A stretch of DNA of 64,000 bases from NCBI GenBank assembly GCA_964481145.1, contig CAYZTA010000028.1:5788-69787 (forward strand), given 5' to 3'. This document shows positions 17,065 to 26,433 of this stretch, in pieces. The translations under genes and the position numbers were made by a program. Every line of letters starts with the position of its first letter. Positions within the stretch are counted from its first letter, which is position 1. The notes under the pieces were generated by a model. The model was given only the letters and a program-made list of their open reading frames with translations, searched no databases and was not told where the DNA came from. The DNA is from Sandaracinus sp964481145 (lineage in GTDB: Bacteria; Myxococcota_A; Polyangia; Polyangiales; Sandaracinaceae).

Positions 17065-18687
17065 ATGAAACGGGGCATGGGCGTGCATCTCGTACGGGCC
17101 GAAGTGCGATGCACTGTGCTCGTCTTTCGGGATCACAAACACGCGATCGAAGGTCGGTCCTCGGCTCACGCACTCGAACGCAGCTTCGACAAACGCAATG
17201 CGCTCGATGCGCTCCTTGGCGCCGCCGAGCTCGAAGCCGCATTGGCGGATGCACACGAGCCAACCTCCGCAGCACTGGAATCATGGACCAACGCGGCGGC
17301 CTTCGCTCTTGTGCACGGAGGCGAGATTCGACCGCCAAGCGCCGACTTTCCACGCGTGCCACCCATCCCTCTTTCGATCTCGAGACCCGAAGGATTCGCC
17401 TATTACGGCGTTCATCCGCTCGACTATGCACGGCGCGCAGCACACGTGTTGCCACAGGGAGCTCCCGCGCTCGTCATTGGAATCCGCACCATTGGTGTCG
17501 CGCTCTCGGCGACTGTGCTCGCCGCGTTGTCACATCAGGATCGCGAGATCCATCGAATCACTGTCAGACCGAATGGACATCCCTTCGATCGAAAGCTCGT
17601 CTTGAACCGCAAAGAGGAGGCGACCGTACAGCGAATCGCTTCCATTCCCGGAGGATGGATCCTGATCGTGGACGAGGGTCCAGGTCTCAGTGGTTCGTCC
17701 TTTCTTGCGGTCGCAGATGCGGTGATCGTCGCAGGCATGCCACGCGATCGCATCGTGCTCATCACGAGTCACGCGCCGGACATCACGAAGCTACGCGCGC
17801 CCTCGGCGATGAAACGTTGGAGCGCGCTGCGTTCGGTGGTCGCGGGCCCGTGTCATGTGCCCAACGCCGAATACACTGATATTTCAGCAGGGGCTTGGCG
17901 ACAGCTTGCATATCTCGACGAGAACGCATGGCCGGCGGTGTGGTCACAGATGGAACGACGCAAATTTGTCCGTCGCGGTCATGATGTCTTCCTGAAATTC
18001 GAAGGTCTCGGCATGTATGGCCACGCAGCACGACTGCGCGGAGAAGCACTTTTCGAGTCCGGAATTGGAGCGAAATGTTCCCCCCACGAGCATGGATTCT
18101 TGTCATGGGAATGGGTTCGTGGACGCCCTTTTTTTCCTGGTCAGGATCGGATGCCGATCGATTTCATCGCACGTTCGATCGCCGCGCGGCTCACTCTGCC
18201 GGTCGCGCGTTCGTTCGATCACGACGCACTCGAGTCCATGGTGCGCATCAACGTTCACGAGCTCCTCGGACGCGATATCGAACTACAGCTGCCCACGAAT
18301 CACGTGGTCATCGTCGATGGACGGATGCAGCCCCACGAGTGGATTCAGCTCGGCGACAGGATCGTCAAGGTCGATGGGGTGGCCCATGGCGACGATCATT
18401 TCTTTCCAGGCCCCTGCGATATTGCTTGGGATCTGGCGGGCGCCATCATCGAGTGGCACATGAACGCCGATCAGACGCGGGCGCTCCTCGAGCGATACGT
18501 CCAGTTCACAGGAGATTCTGACGTTTTTCGTCGAATTTCTCCTTGGAAAACGGCCTATCTCGCCTTTCGCGCAGGATGGCTTTCCATGGCCCAAGACGCA
18601 TGCGCCGGAGACAATCGTGAGCAGCGACGAAACGCACGTGCTTTGGTGAAGGTCAAAGACGAGCTCGACCTCTCCACACATACGTAA
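17065..18687 (+). CDS. Phosphoribosyltransferase-like / kinase-like two-domain protein
   Basis: About 540 residues from the ATG at 17065, which has GAGG four bases upstream. Starts at 16933, 17050 and 17077 are also possible; the first would overlap the HAD gene. The first half has ALVIGIRTIGVALSATVL and then WILIVDEGPGLSGSSF, which looks like a PRPP-binding loop of type I phosphoribosyltransferases. The second half has NHVVIVDGRMQPHEWIQ, a VDGVAHGDDHFF stretch and PCDIAWDLAGAIIEW, like the end of aminoglycoside-phosphotransferase-fold kinases. This pairing is unusual. The divergent HAD gene suggests joint work on a phosphorylated ribosyl or cyclitol intermediate, which is inference only. Confidence 0.72.
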   Translation: MKRGMGVHLVRAEVRCTVLVFRDHKHAIEGRSSAHALERSFDKRNALDALLGAAELEAALADAHEPTSAALESWTNAAAFALVHGGEIRPPSADFPRVPPIPLSISRPEGFAYYGVHPLDYARRAAHVLPQGAPALVIGIRTIGVALSATVLAALSHQDREIHRITVRPNGHPFDRKLVLNRKEEATVQRIASIPGGWILIVDEGPGLSGSSFLAVADAVIVAGMPRDRIVLITSHAPDITKLRAPSAMKRWSALRSVVAGPCHVPNAEYTDISAGAWRQLAYLDENAWPAVWSQMERRKFVRRGHDVFLKFEGLGMYGHAARLRGEALFESGIGAKCSPHEHGFLSWEWVRGRPFFPGQDRMPIDFIARSIAARLTLPVARSFDHDALESMVRINVHELLGRDIELQLPTNHVVIVDGRMQPHEWIQLGDRIVKVDGVAHGDDHFFPGPCDIAWDLAGAIIEWHMNADQTRALLERYVQFTGDSDVFRRISPWKTAYLAFRAGWLSMAQDACAGDNREQRRNARALVKVKDELDLSTHT

Positions 18688-18695
18688 GGCTCCGC

Positions 18696-18953
18696 TCACA
18701 AGGAGCGCAGGCGTGCATGCGTCGCTTCGTATTCATGTGCGAGGGCCGCAGCCGCATCGTGTTGGCGGCGCCGCGCACGCTCGTCGGTGGTTTCGAGCTC
18801 TCCGATGGCCAGAGACAATTCGAACCCGTGCTCTTCCCCGGTCGCCTCGTCATACGTAGGGAATTCGTCCCAGGAAGATTCGTATTCGAAGTTGCCCCTC
18901 ACGAATTCATCGTGAGAAGCGGCGAGCTCAACACTGTTTCCGCGCTGTCCCAT
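18696..18953 (-). CDS. Small acidic hypothetical protein
   Basis: 85 residues, rich in Glu, Asp and Ala, with no known motif. The start is supported by an excellent ribosome site, AGGAGGGG (18961-18968), seven bases before the ATG. That site lies in the loop of a possible hairpin formed by CGTATC and GATACG (18956-18961 and 18973-18978). The C-terminal part (ERARRRQHDAAAALAHEYE) looks helical. It lies between the glycan locus and the large repeat proteins, convergent with the former and divergent from the latter. Function unknown. Confidence 0.6.
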   Translation of the reverse strand: MGQRGNSVELAASHDEFVRGNFEYESSWDEFPTYDEATGEEHGFELSLAIGELETTDERARRRQHDAAAALAHEYEATHARLRSL

Positions 18954-19174
18954 GTCGTATCCCCTCCTCTGCGATACGTCTTGGTGCAGCGGGTATGCCG
19001 TTGCGGATAACCAATCGGGAACGAGGTCCTGCGTGCAGAAAAATGCCGCACTGTCCCAAAAGCGCCCCCTCGATCGCCCCTGGGTCGGTCCAACCTCCAA
19101 ACGAGAGGGAGTTCTTTCGACAGAGTTCTGAATACCGTACTATCGTTCTGAGACAGTCAGGAGCTCTCTCCGCC

Positions 19175-22100
19175 ATGCGTTCAGTGCTCAGTTTCTTGAT
19201 CGAACGTTCACGCCTCACGTTCTTCATTTGGGTCTCATGCGTGGCACTTTGGCCATTGTCACGCGCTGAAGCCCAATCCGCCGTAACCCCATATTTCATG
19301 GTTATTTTCGACACGTCGGGCTCGATGACAGGCTCGACGGGCAGCGGGACCAACAGCTGCGGGCAAACGCGCACACGCATGAGTGACGCGAAGTGCGTTT
19401 TGCAACGCGTTGTGAATGGCTATGGCGATGTGAGCTTCGGCCTCGAGCGATTTCGACAGACATGTACGGGCGGTACGTGCACATCGGCTTGCGTCACCTC
19501 GGGATGTAGCTGCACCGGATGCAGTGAGTCTTGCTCCGCGGGCGCGACCTCAGGAGAGGTGCTGGTTCCGATCGCACCAGACAACCAGAGCGACATCTTG
19601 CGCTGGGTCGATTATTCGTGCGGGAGCTGCACGAGCACGAGTGTCAGCGACAACCCCGAACTTCGGGCGCGAGGCGATACACCCCTCGGTGGCGCGTTGC
19701 TCGCCGCGCGCAATTATTTTTCTGGCACTTCGAGCCCACTCCGAGGGGATCCCTATGGGACCTGCCGCCCCGTCTCGGTGATCCTGCTGACCGACGGTGA
19801 CGAGACTTGCGGTGGCAGTGCCGTCAATGCTGCCACCTCCCTCCGAAGCACGAGCGTCAATGGGCTCACTTATGACATTCGCACATACGTCATCGGGTTC
19901 GGCATCTCTGCCGGTGATACCGATATCGAAAACATCGCCACCTCGGGTGGAACCGATGCCCCAGGTACGCATCGTGGTTTTTATGCGACCGACGAGACGA
20001 GCCTCGCACTCGCATTCTCACAGATCATCTCGGACTCGATTCGATACGAGGTCTGCGATGGCGTCGACAACGACTGCGATACGCGCATCGATGAAGGATT
20101 CACGCGTTATTGCGATCGTCCCAACGGGATCACCACGCAGACACTCTGCACGGATCCCGGAGAGCGCATTTGCGATAGCATGGACGACAACTGCAACGGC
20201 AGTGTGGACGAGGGGTTGCGAAATCTATGTGGGACTTGTGGTCTGCCGCCTTCGGAGACGTGCGATCGCACGGACAATGATTGCGATGGCGTGATCGACG
20301 AAGGCGCTTGCAGCTGCGCCAACCCGATCCCTGAGATATGCGACAACCTCGACAACGACTGCGATGGAACCGTCGACGAGGCGCTCACGAGGGCCTGCGG
20401 GAGCAGCCTTGGTATTTGCGCTCCCGGCACCCAGACATGTTCATCGGGAAGTTGGGGTGCGTGTGTAGGAGAAACACCACCAGGTGTCGAGACGTGCAAC
20501 GGACTCGATGACGACTGCGATGGTGTCACCGATGGCCAGATCGAAGCGTGTGGAAGCAGCGTCGGAGCTTGTCGGCCAGGCCGACGGGCTTGCAGCAGCG
20601 GTACATGGACCTCGTGCGTCGGAGGCATCGGACCGAGCACCGAGATCTGCAACGCCATCGATGATGATTGCGACTCTCGCACGGATGAAGGCAACCCTGG
20701 AGGCGGTGGCGCTTGCGGCAGCAACGTGGGCGAATGCCGCATGGGGACGCTTCAGTGCATGGCCGGAATGCTCATGTGCTCAGGTGGCGTGAGCCCAGGC
20801 GTCGAAACATGCAACATGCGCGACGACGATTGCGATGGCCGCATCGATGAAGGCAATCCAGGAGGAGGCGCCGCCTGCGGAGCAAGCGCCGTGGGTGAAT
20901 GCCGGCTCGGCACCATGCAGTGTGTTTCGGGATCGCTCAGCTGCGTGGGTGCGCGAGGTCCGCGCGGCGAACTTTGCAACATGCGCGACGATGATTGCGA
21001 CAGCCGCATCGATGAAGGCAATCCAGAAGCGGGGGTGCCCTGTGGCGATGACACGGGTGAATGCGTGGCAGGTTCCACTCGCTGCAACGCTGGAACGCTC
21101 GAGTGTGAAGGATCCGTCGGACCGATCCCCGAGCTCTGCAATGGACGAGACGACGACTGCGACGGTGTGATCGACGATGAGATCCCGGTGGGTGCTGCAT
21201 GCGGAAGTGACATCGGCGAATGCATCCCCGGTATCAACGTGTGCGATTCCGAAACAGGAGGGCTCGTATGTTCTGGGGGAGTCGGCCCGGCGACTGAGGT
21301 CTGTAATCTCCTCGACGACGATTGCGACTCGCGAATCGACGAAGCTCTGGCGGACGTTGGAACGTGTGGGACCAACGAAGGCGAGTGCATGGCGGGCGTG
21401 ATCCGATGCATTGGAGGCGTCGAGATCTGCATCGACGAGGTCCCCCCCGTCCCCGAGATTTGTGACTGCAGCGACAACGACTGTGACGGAATGATCGACG
21501 AGCCACCGGACACGGGGAACCTGTGTCCACCGGGGAGCACGTGCATCGATTGTCAATGTGCTCTGCCGTGCTTGATGAGCGAGTTCGGATTCGAATGTCC
21601 GACGGGTCGCTTCGCGCAGGTCACAGACGGTGTTTGCCATTGCGTGGCGGAACGGTGTGAACCCAACACGTGCGCGACCGAGGCCATCGAGCGCGATGGA
21701 GAGACCCTTTGCGGGCCCGGACGTTCGGACGTCGCGAACTGTGTCTGTCGCGCGAACGAGTGCACGTTTGGCTGCGATGGGGTGACCTGCACGAGCGGTC
21801 TCGTCTGTAATCCACGAGATCCGAGAGGCCGCTGTGTCGAAGACAACTGTCGTGGTCTCGGCTGCGGTGAAGATGAGATTTGCGACCGTGAAACGGGGGT
21901 GTGCAATCCCGATCCTTGCACCACCGTGACATGCGCCGCGAACCAAGCTTGTCGCGGTGGAATCTGCGAAACGAGCTGTGCTCGCGTTCGATGTGAGACC
22001 GGCGAAGTCTGTCGCTCCGGCGCATGCGTGAACGATCGTTGCGCAGGCGTGAGCTGTGGAACGGGAGAGATTTGTGATCCCGCACGAGGGAGCTGCATCA

Positions 22101-22465
22101 CGAACGAATGTGAGGGCATTCGATGTCCGTCGGACACGCGCTGCGAACCGACGACCGGAGAATGCGTGACGCATCCCTGCGAGCTCTTGCACTGTCCAGA
22201 GGACGAGATCTGTATGGATGGCGAATGCGCCGATACCACGACCTCTGTCGACGCCGGAACGACATTCGACGGCGGTCAGAATGTCGATCCCGATCGGGAA
22301 CGGAGGGTCGTGGCGACTGGCGGCGGCGGCTGTTTGTGCAGCGCCGCGGGAGTGCCGTCTTCTACGAGCCGTACGCAGGTTGTCTTCGGAATGCTGTTGT
22401 TCGTCATGTTCGGGACAGGCATTTCGATTCGGCGCGGTCGTCGATCCAGCCGAGGTGGGCGATGA
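19175..22465 (+). CDS. Secreted von Willebrand A / MopE-repeat protein with MYXO-CTERM-like anchor
   Basis: 1096 residues. A signal peptide ends near AEAQ at about residue 34. A VWA domain follows, with the MIDAS motif FDTSGSM and LLTDGDETCGG. Eleven copies of a CxxxDDDCDGxxDEG motif (PF11617, the MopE putative metal-binding motif) then occupy roughly residues 290-790. Next is a Cys-rich, EGF-like stretch of CxxGEIC...GxC units. The tail is GGGGCLCSAAG, a membrane helix and RRGRRSSRGGR, matching the MYXO-CTERM layout for cell-surface sorting. AGGAG lies about 11 bases before the ATG. Its TGA overlaps the next start (ATGA). It probably binds Ca2+ or other metals and mediates adhesion; no partner is known. 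Confidence 0.9.
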   Translation: MRSVLSFLIERSRLTFFIWVSCVALWPLSRAEAQSAVTPYFMVIFDTSGSMTGSTGSGTNSCGQTRTRMSDAKCVLQRVVNGYGDVSFGLERFRQTCTGGTCTSACVTSGCSCTGCSESCSAGATSGEVLVPIAPDNQSDILRWVDYSCGSCTSTSVSDNPELRARGDTPLGGALLAARNYFSGTSSPLRGDPYGTCRPVSVILLTDGDETCGGSAVNAATSLRSTSVNGLTYDIRTYVIGFGISAGDTDIENIATSGGTDAPGTHRGFYATDETSLALAFSQIISDSIRYEVCDGVDNDCDTRIDEGFTRYCDRPNGITTQTLCTDPGERICDSMDDNCNGSVDEGLRNLCGTCGLPPSETCDRTDNDCDGVIDEGACSCANPIPEICDNLDNDCDGTVDEALTRACGSSLGICAPGTQTCSSGSWGACVGETPPGVETCNGLDDDCDGVTDGQIEACGSSVGACRPGRRACSSGTWTSCVGGIGPSTEICNAIDDDCDSRTDEGNPGGGGACGSNVGECRMGTLQCMAGMLMCSGGVSPGVETCNMRDDDCDGRIDEGNPGGGAACGASAVGECRLGTMQCVSGSLSCVGARGPRGELCNMRDDDCDSRIDEGNPEAGVPCGDDTGECVAGSTRCNAGTLECEGSVGPIPELCNGRDDDCDGVIDDEIPVGAACGSDIGECIPGINVCDSETGGLVCSGGVGPATEVCNLLDDDCDSRIDEALADVGTCGTNEGECMAGVIRCIGGVEICIDEVPPVPEICDCSDNDCDGMIDEPPDTGNLCPPGSTCIDCQCALPCLMSEFGFECPTGRFAQVTDGVCHCVAERCEPNTCATEAIERDGETLCGPGRSDVANCVCRANECTFGCDGVTCTSGLVCNPRDPRGRCVEDNCRGLGCGEDEICDRETGVCNPDPCTTVTCAANQACRGGICETSCARVRCETGEVCRSGACVNDRCAGVSCGTGEICDPARGSCITNECEGIRCPSDTRCEPTTGECVTHPCELLHCPEDEICMDGECADTTTSVDAGTTFDGGQNVDPDRERRVVATGGGGCLCSAAGVPSSTSRTQVVFGMLLFVMFGTGISIRRGRRSSRGGR

Positions 22466-24861
22466 GATTCTCGCAAATCATCAGCCTCTTCGCGCTCGTT
22501 TGGACGCTTTCGGGCTGCGAGCTCGATCCGTATTGTTTGACCTGCCGTGAGATCGACGCAGGCCCTCACGATGCAGGCGCAGGTCGAGATGGCAGCGGGT
22601 TCATTCGAGCCGATGCAGGAGAGTCGGACGCCGGAGAAGAACCCGATGGCTGTGTCATCGGGGGGTTCGAACGTTGTAACGAACGCGATGACGATTGCGA
22701 CGGGAACATCGACGAAGGCTTCGATATGGATACGTCGCTCGAGCACTGCGGTGGATGCAACATGCGCTGCGCTCCGTTGGCCGCCTTCGGCACGTGTGTC
22801 GAAGGCGTGTGTCAGATCGAATCTTGCGACGTGGGGCGACTCGACCTCGATGAAAATCCAGAAAATGGATGCGAATATCGATGCGTCGCCACCGATCCGA
22901 CCGACGCTCGTTGCGATCGGCGTGACAATGACTGCGACGGCAGGATCGACGAGGATTTCGATCTCAGCTCGGACATCTCGAACTGCGGGGCGTGTGGACG
23001 CATCTGTCGCACGGCCCATGCAGAGTCGGGCTGCACGGCGGGCGCGTGCACGATTGGAGCGTGCAACGAAGGTTATTTCGATATCGACGGGCGACCGGAA
23101 AATGGATGTGAATATGCCTGCGTTCCCGCAACACCGGCGACCGAAACATGCAATCTCAGAGATGACGACTGTGATGGTCTCGTCGATGAAGGCGACCCCG
23201 GCGGCGGCGCGTCCTGCGGAACGAACACGGGTGAGTGCGCTGCGGGCGTCGAACGTTGCGTCGCGGGCGCAATTGCTTGTATGGGCGGTGTCTCTCCCAC
23301 CACCGAGATTTGTAACGGACGGGACGACGATTGCGACTCGAACACCGATGAGGGCAACCCCGAAGGGGGTCGTTATTGTGGCAGCGGTGAAGGCGCTTGC
23401 GAGCCTGGACGCGAACAATGCATGGGAGGAGATCTTGTCTGTGTCGGGGCGGTCGGGCCGGGCACCGAGACATGCAATGCAGTCGACGATGATTGCGATA
23501 CACGCATCGACGAAGGCAATCCTGGCGGAGGCGCCGCGTGTGGCAACTCCATGGGTGCGTGCCGACCTGGCTCCCTTACCTGCGTCAGTGGTTCCGTGGT
23601 TTGCATGGGCGGCACGGGGCCGACGCTCGAAACATGCAACATGAGCGACGACGACTGTGATGGACGCACCGACGAAGACTTCTTGCTTGCGTCCGATCCA
23701 CGAAACTGTGGCATGTGTGGGCGCACGTGCAGTTTCCCGAACGCCATCGCTCCATGTAACTCGGGAATGTGCGGAATCGGCGCGTGCCTTCCGGGCTTCG
23801 TCGATGCCGACGGCAACCCTACGAACGGATGTGAATACGCATGCGTGCCTGCGGGTGCGGAGGTCTGTAATGGCCGCGACGACGACTGCGATAGGAACAT
23901 CGACGAGGGCCTGACTCCACCTTCGACGTTCTGTAATCCAAATGGTGTGTGCGCGGGCACGACGGCACGATGCGGCGGCTCGTCTGGGTGGGTCTGCGAT
24001 TACCCAGCGAGCACGTATCAAGCCACGGAAACACGATGTGACGGTCTCGACAACGATTGCAATGGCCGCATCGACGACCCGTTCCCGAGTCTTGGAGCTT
24101 CCTGCAACAACGGCGAGCTCGGAGAGTGTCGTCGCATGGGCTCGTTCGTATGCAACACCGCGGGAACTGCGACCGAGTGCAGCGCATCGAGCAGCAGCGG
24201 AGGCATGGCCGAGGTGTGCAACGGTCGCGATGACGATTGCGATGGAAACCTCGACGAGGCCGCAATGGGCAGCTGGGTCGAGTTCTCCGGTTCGTTCGGG
24301 CGCCGGTGGATCATGAGCTACGAAGCATCGCGCCCCGACGCCACCGCTTCCGCTGCTGGAAGCATGAGTCACCGCGCATGCTCTGAGGCGGGTCGCATAC
24401 CGTGGACGAACGTGACCTATGCGCAAGCACAAGCCGCGTGCGCAACACAAGGCGCACGATTGTGCACTGAAGGGGAGTGGCAACGGGCTTGTCAGACGAG
24501 TGCGAGCATGGCGTGCACGTGGTCTTACTCGTCCTCGTGTCGGACGTTCTCGTCGACAACATGCAACGGCAACGAGTTCGACACGAACAGCAGCCAGCCT
24601 GGAGATCAAGACGATGTGCTCGCGACGGGAGCCATGTCGATGTGTTACGCAGATTGGGGCAGCTCGCGTAGAGTTTACGATTTGAGCGGCAACGTCGCCG
24701 AGTGGGCTGCTGCACGAAGTTCGGGCGTCAATCCGCTCCGCGGTGGCTCGAGCACGAGCCCGAGCGGAGGAACGGCCTGCGGTTTCGATTTCGTGGTCGC
24801 CAACGACACATTCGCAACTCCAAGCGTGGGTTTCCGTTGTTGTCGCGACACAATGCCCTGA
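22462..24861 (+). CDS. MopE-repeat lipoprotein with formylglycine-enzyme-like C-terminal domain
   Basis: 799 residues. The signal peptide ends in a lipobox LSGC at about residue 20, followed by a Gly/Asp/Ala-rich linker. Nine CxxxDDDCDGxxDEG motifs follow, interspersed with CGGC/CGxC cysteine clusters (SNCGACGRIC, RNCGMCGRTC). The last ~190 residues look like a formylglycine-generating-enzyme/sulfatase-modifying-factor fold: TYAQAQAACATQGARLCTEGEWQ is split here by the usual helix, then VYDLSGNVAEWAA, LRGGSS and GFRCC. Surface versions of this fold are often ligand-binding, not catalytic. It starts inside the stop of the VWA gene, so the two are co-translated and may act together. Confidence 0.9.
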   Translation: MRFSQIISLFALVWTLSGCELDPYCLTCREIDAGPHDAGAGRDGSGFIRADAGESDAGEEPDGCVIGGFERCNERDDDCDGNIDEGFDMDTSLEHCGGCNMRCAPLAAFGTCVEGVCQIESCDVGRLDLDENPENGCEYRCVATDPTDARCDRRDNDCDGRIDEDFDLSSDISNCGACGRICRTAHAESGCTAGACTIGACNEGYFDIDGRPENGCEYACVPATPATETCNLRDDDCDGLVDEGDPGGGASCGTNTGECAAGVERCVAGAIACMGGVSPTTEICNGRDDDCDSNTDEGNPEGGRYCGSGEGACEPGREQCMGGDLVCVGAVGPGTETCNAVDDDCDTRIDEGNPGGGAACGNSMGACRPGSLTCVSGSVVCMGGTGPTLETCNMSDDDCDGRTDEDFLLASDPRNCGMCGRTCSFPNAIAPCNSGMCGIGACLPGFVDADGNPTNGCEYACVPAGAEVCNGRDDDCDRNIDEGLTPPSTFCNPNGVCAGTTARCGGSSGWVCDYPASTYQATETRCDGLDNDCNGRIDDPFPSLGASCNNGELGECRRMGSFVCNTAGTATECSASSSSGGMAEVCNGRDDDCDGNLDEAAMGSWVEFSGSFGRRWIMSYEASRPDATASAAGSMSHRACSEAGRIPWTNVTYAQAQAACATQGARLCTEGEWQRACQTSASMACTWSYSSSCRTFSSTTCNGNEFDTNSSQPGDQDDVLATGAMSMCYADWGSSRRVYDLSGNVAEWAAARSSGVNPLRGGSSTSPSGGTACGFDFVVANDTFATPSVGFRCCRDTMP

Positions 24862-24885
24862 CGTGAGTCGGCCCTGAGCGCAGGA

Positions 24886-24915
24886 GCAATGTCTGCACCG
24901 GCAATGTCTGCACCG
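24886..24915. repeat. Two perfect tandem copies of a 15-base unit
   Basis: GCAATGTCTGCACCG occurs twice in direct succession (24886-24900 and 24901-24915) in the short gap between the MopE-repeat lipoprotein and the SDR gene. It could be a replication-slippage duplication or a regulator half-site pair upstream of the SDR gene. Confidence 0.8.
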
Positions 24916-24949
24916 CACCCCGGCGCAGGCATTGCTTTGGGTCTTCGTC

Positions 24950-25846
24950 ATGGCGACCCACATCACGAATCAGCTCGGTGATCCTCGCGAAGAAGGTGAG
25001 CGACCGCGAGGTGAACCGACTCAGGAGACTCCCGGGGTCGAGGCGCAGATGCAGACGAAGCCTGACTATGGGGATGACTCGTATGTCGGCTTCGCACGAA
25101 TGAATGGGCGCAACGCACTCATCACTGGCGGAGACAGCGGAATCGGTCGCGCCGTGGCGCTCGCCTTCGCGCGTGAAGGCGCAAACGTCGCGTTCACCTA
25201 CTTGGAGGATGAACGAGAAGACGCGACCTTGACGTCACAGATCATCGAAGCCGCAGGACGTCGTGCTGTTCCCATCAAGGCAGATCTCTCGGATGCCGCG
25301 GAATGCCAGCGCGTCGTGCGGGAAACCGTGGATGCATTCGGCGGAATCGACGTTCTCGTCAACAACGCCGCATATCAGGGAAAGGCCACGAAGTCGTTCT
25401 CCGAGATGAGTCTCGAACGACTCCTTCATACGTTCCACGTCAACGTGATTGCGATGTTCCACCTCGTTCGCGGAGCGTTGCCTCATATGGCTCCGGGAGC
25501 GAGTGTCATCAATGTGTCTTCGATTCAAGCCTACCAGCCCAACGCGAGCATCCTCGATTACGCCACCACCAAAGGCGCCGTCGTGACCTTTACCAAGGGG
25601 CTCGCCAACGAGCTGATCGAACGAGGAATCCGCGTCAATTGCGTCGCGCCTGGTCCGGTCTGGACACCGCTCGTGGCGCAATCGTTCGGAAGAGAAAAAC
25701 TCGATGCCTTCGGAGCGAACTCTCCGATGACACGACCCGCCCAACCGGTGGAACTCGCACCTGCATTCGTATTTTTGGCATGTGACGAAGGAAGGTACGT
25801 CAATGGTGAGATCCTCGGCGTGACGGGGGGTCAACTTCTTTGCTGA
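24950..25846 (+). CDS. SDR-family oxidoreductase (general stress protein 39/YhdG-like)
   Basis: 298 residues. The classical SDR core has ALITGGDSGIGRAVALAF for NAD(P) binding, NNAAYQ, a catalytic Ser in VINVSSIQAY and YATTKGAVV (YxxxK). The Gly-rich C-terminal loop GRYVNGEILGVTGG is present. A 45-residue hydrophilic N-terminal extension (GDPREEGERPRGEP...) is typical of the stress-induced YhdG/GsiB-like branch. The ATG at 24950 was chosen; the upstream in-frame start adds only six residues. Substrate not predictable; oxidation or reduction of a small alcohol or aldehyde during stress is likely. Confidence 0.9.
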   Translation: MATHITNQLGDPREEGERPRGEPTQETPGVEAQMQTKPDYGDDSYVGFARMNGRNALITGGDSGIGRAVALAFAREGANVAFTYLEDEREDATLTSQIIEAAGRRAVPIKADLSDAAECQRVVRETVDAFGGIDVLVNNAAYQGKATKSFSEMSLERLLHTFHVNVIAMFHLVRGALPHMAPGASVINVSSIQAYQPNASILDYATTKGAVVTFTKGLANELIERGIRVNCVAPGPVWTPLVAQSFGREKLDAFGANSPMTRPAQPVELAPAFVFLACDEGRYVNGEILGVTGGQLLC

Positions 25847-25866
25847 GCCACTCGTGAACGCCCATC

Positions 25867-26244
25867 GTGGTGCCTAGGCTGTCTCTCGTGGGCGCAGCGA
25901 CCCAGTTGATCTCTCTCGCAGACCATCGAGCTCGTCGGTTGGTCGATCAACTCCTCGAGATCCAGGGGGAGATCGACCAATCGGCCCGACTCCTCTTGGC
26001 GGGACGACCGTGTAGCGCCCACCTCGAAGACCTGCTCGATGGCATGGACCATGTGCTCTCGGAGCTGGCTCGCACGGCCCGTCGTGTGGATGCTCCCAAC
26101 CTCCGCGATGCCATCGATCTGACATGTCGCGCACATGCATGTTGGTCACGCGCGAGGCTCGGAAGTGACGAAGAGCGCTCCGCCGCAGCCTTCTATCTCG
26201 AGAGCGTCGACGCCCTCGCCAGGATCGCTTCGAGCCACCGTTAA
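25867..26244 (+). CDS. Small helical hypothetical protein
   Basis: 125 residues from a GTG. The sequence is almost wholly helix-forming, with Leu/Ala/Arg periodicity and no signal peptide, membrane helix or known motif. A His/Cys pair (RAHACWSRARL) near residue 90 is the only notable local feature. It follows the SDR gene after 20 bases in the same direction, so co-transcription is likely. The start could also be a later GTG. Confidence 0.5.
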   Translation: MVPRLSLVGAATQLISLADHRARRLVDQLLEIQGEIDQSARLLLAGRPCSAHLEDLLDGMDHVLSELARTARRVDAPNLRDAIDLTCRAHACWSRARLGSDEERSAAAFYLESVDALARIASSHR

Positions 26245-26433
26245 AGCCGTGAGGCACGGCCTCGCCTCGCGTGTAGCGAACTGCGCCAGGAGCGCATTCG
26301 TAAGAGCGGAGCATCGGCGGCGTTTCGCATCGGAGCATCGAAATAGTGGCGATTTGCGAGCTTGTTGGTGCTGGCCCGCGACTTGCGAATCGACGTTTCG
26401 ACCGCGCGATTGAGGGTCGCGGTGGAGGGGATC

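Noticed and set aside
20780..22192. Long - strand open frame opposite the VWA/MopE gene
   Set aside because: Same cause: antisense of a repeat region. The amino-acid content is an artefact of the repeated GAC/GAT/TGC codons.
22276..24966. An 896-codon open frame on the - strand opposite the MopE-repeat lipoprotein
   Set aside because: It is a shadow of the repetitive Cys/Asp-rich codons of the + strand gene. It lacks a signal, motif or ribosome site, while the + strand frame has a lipobox and family motifs.
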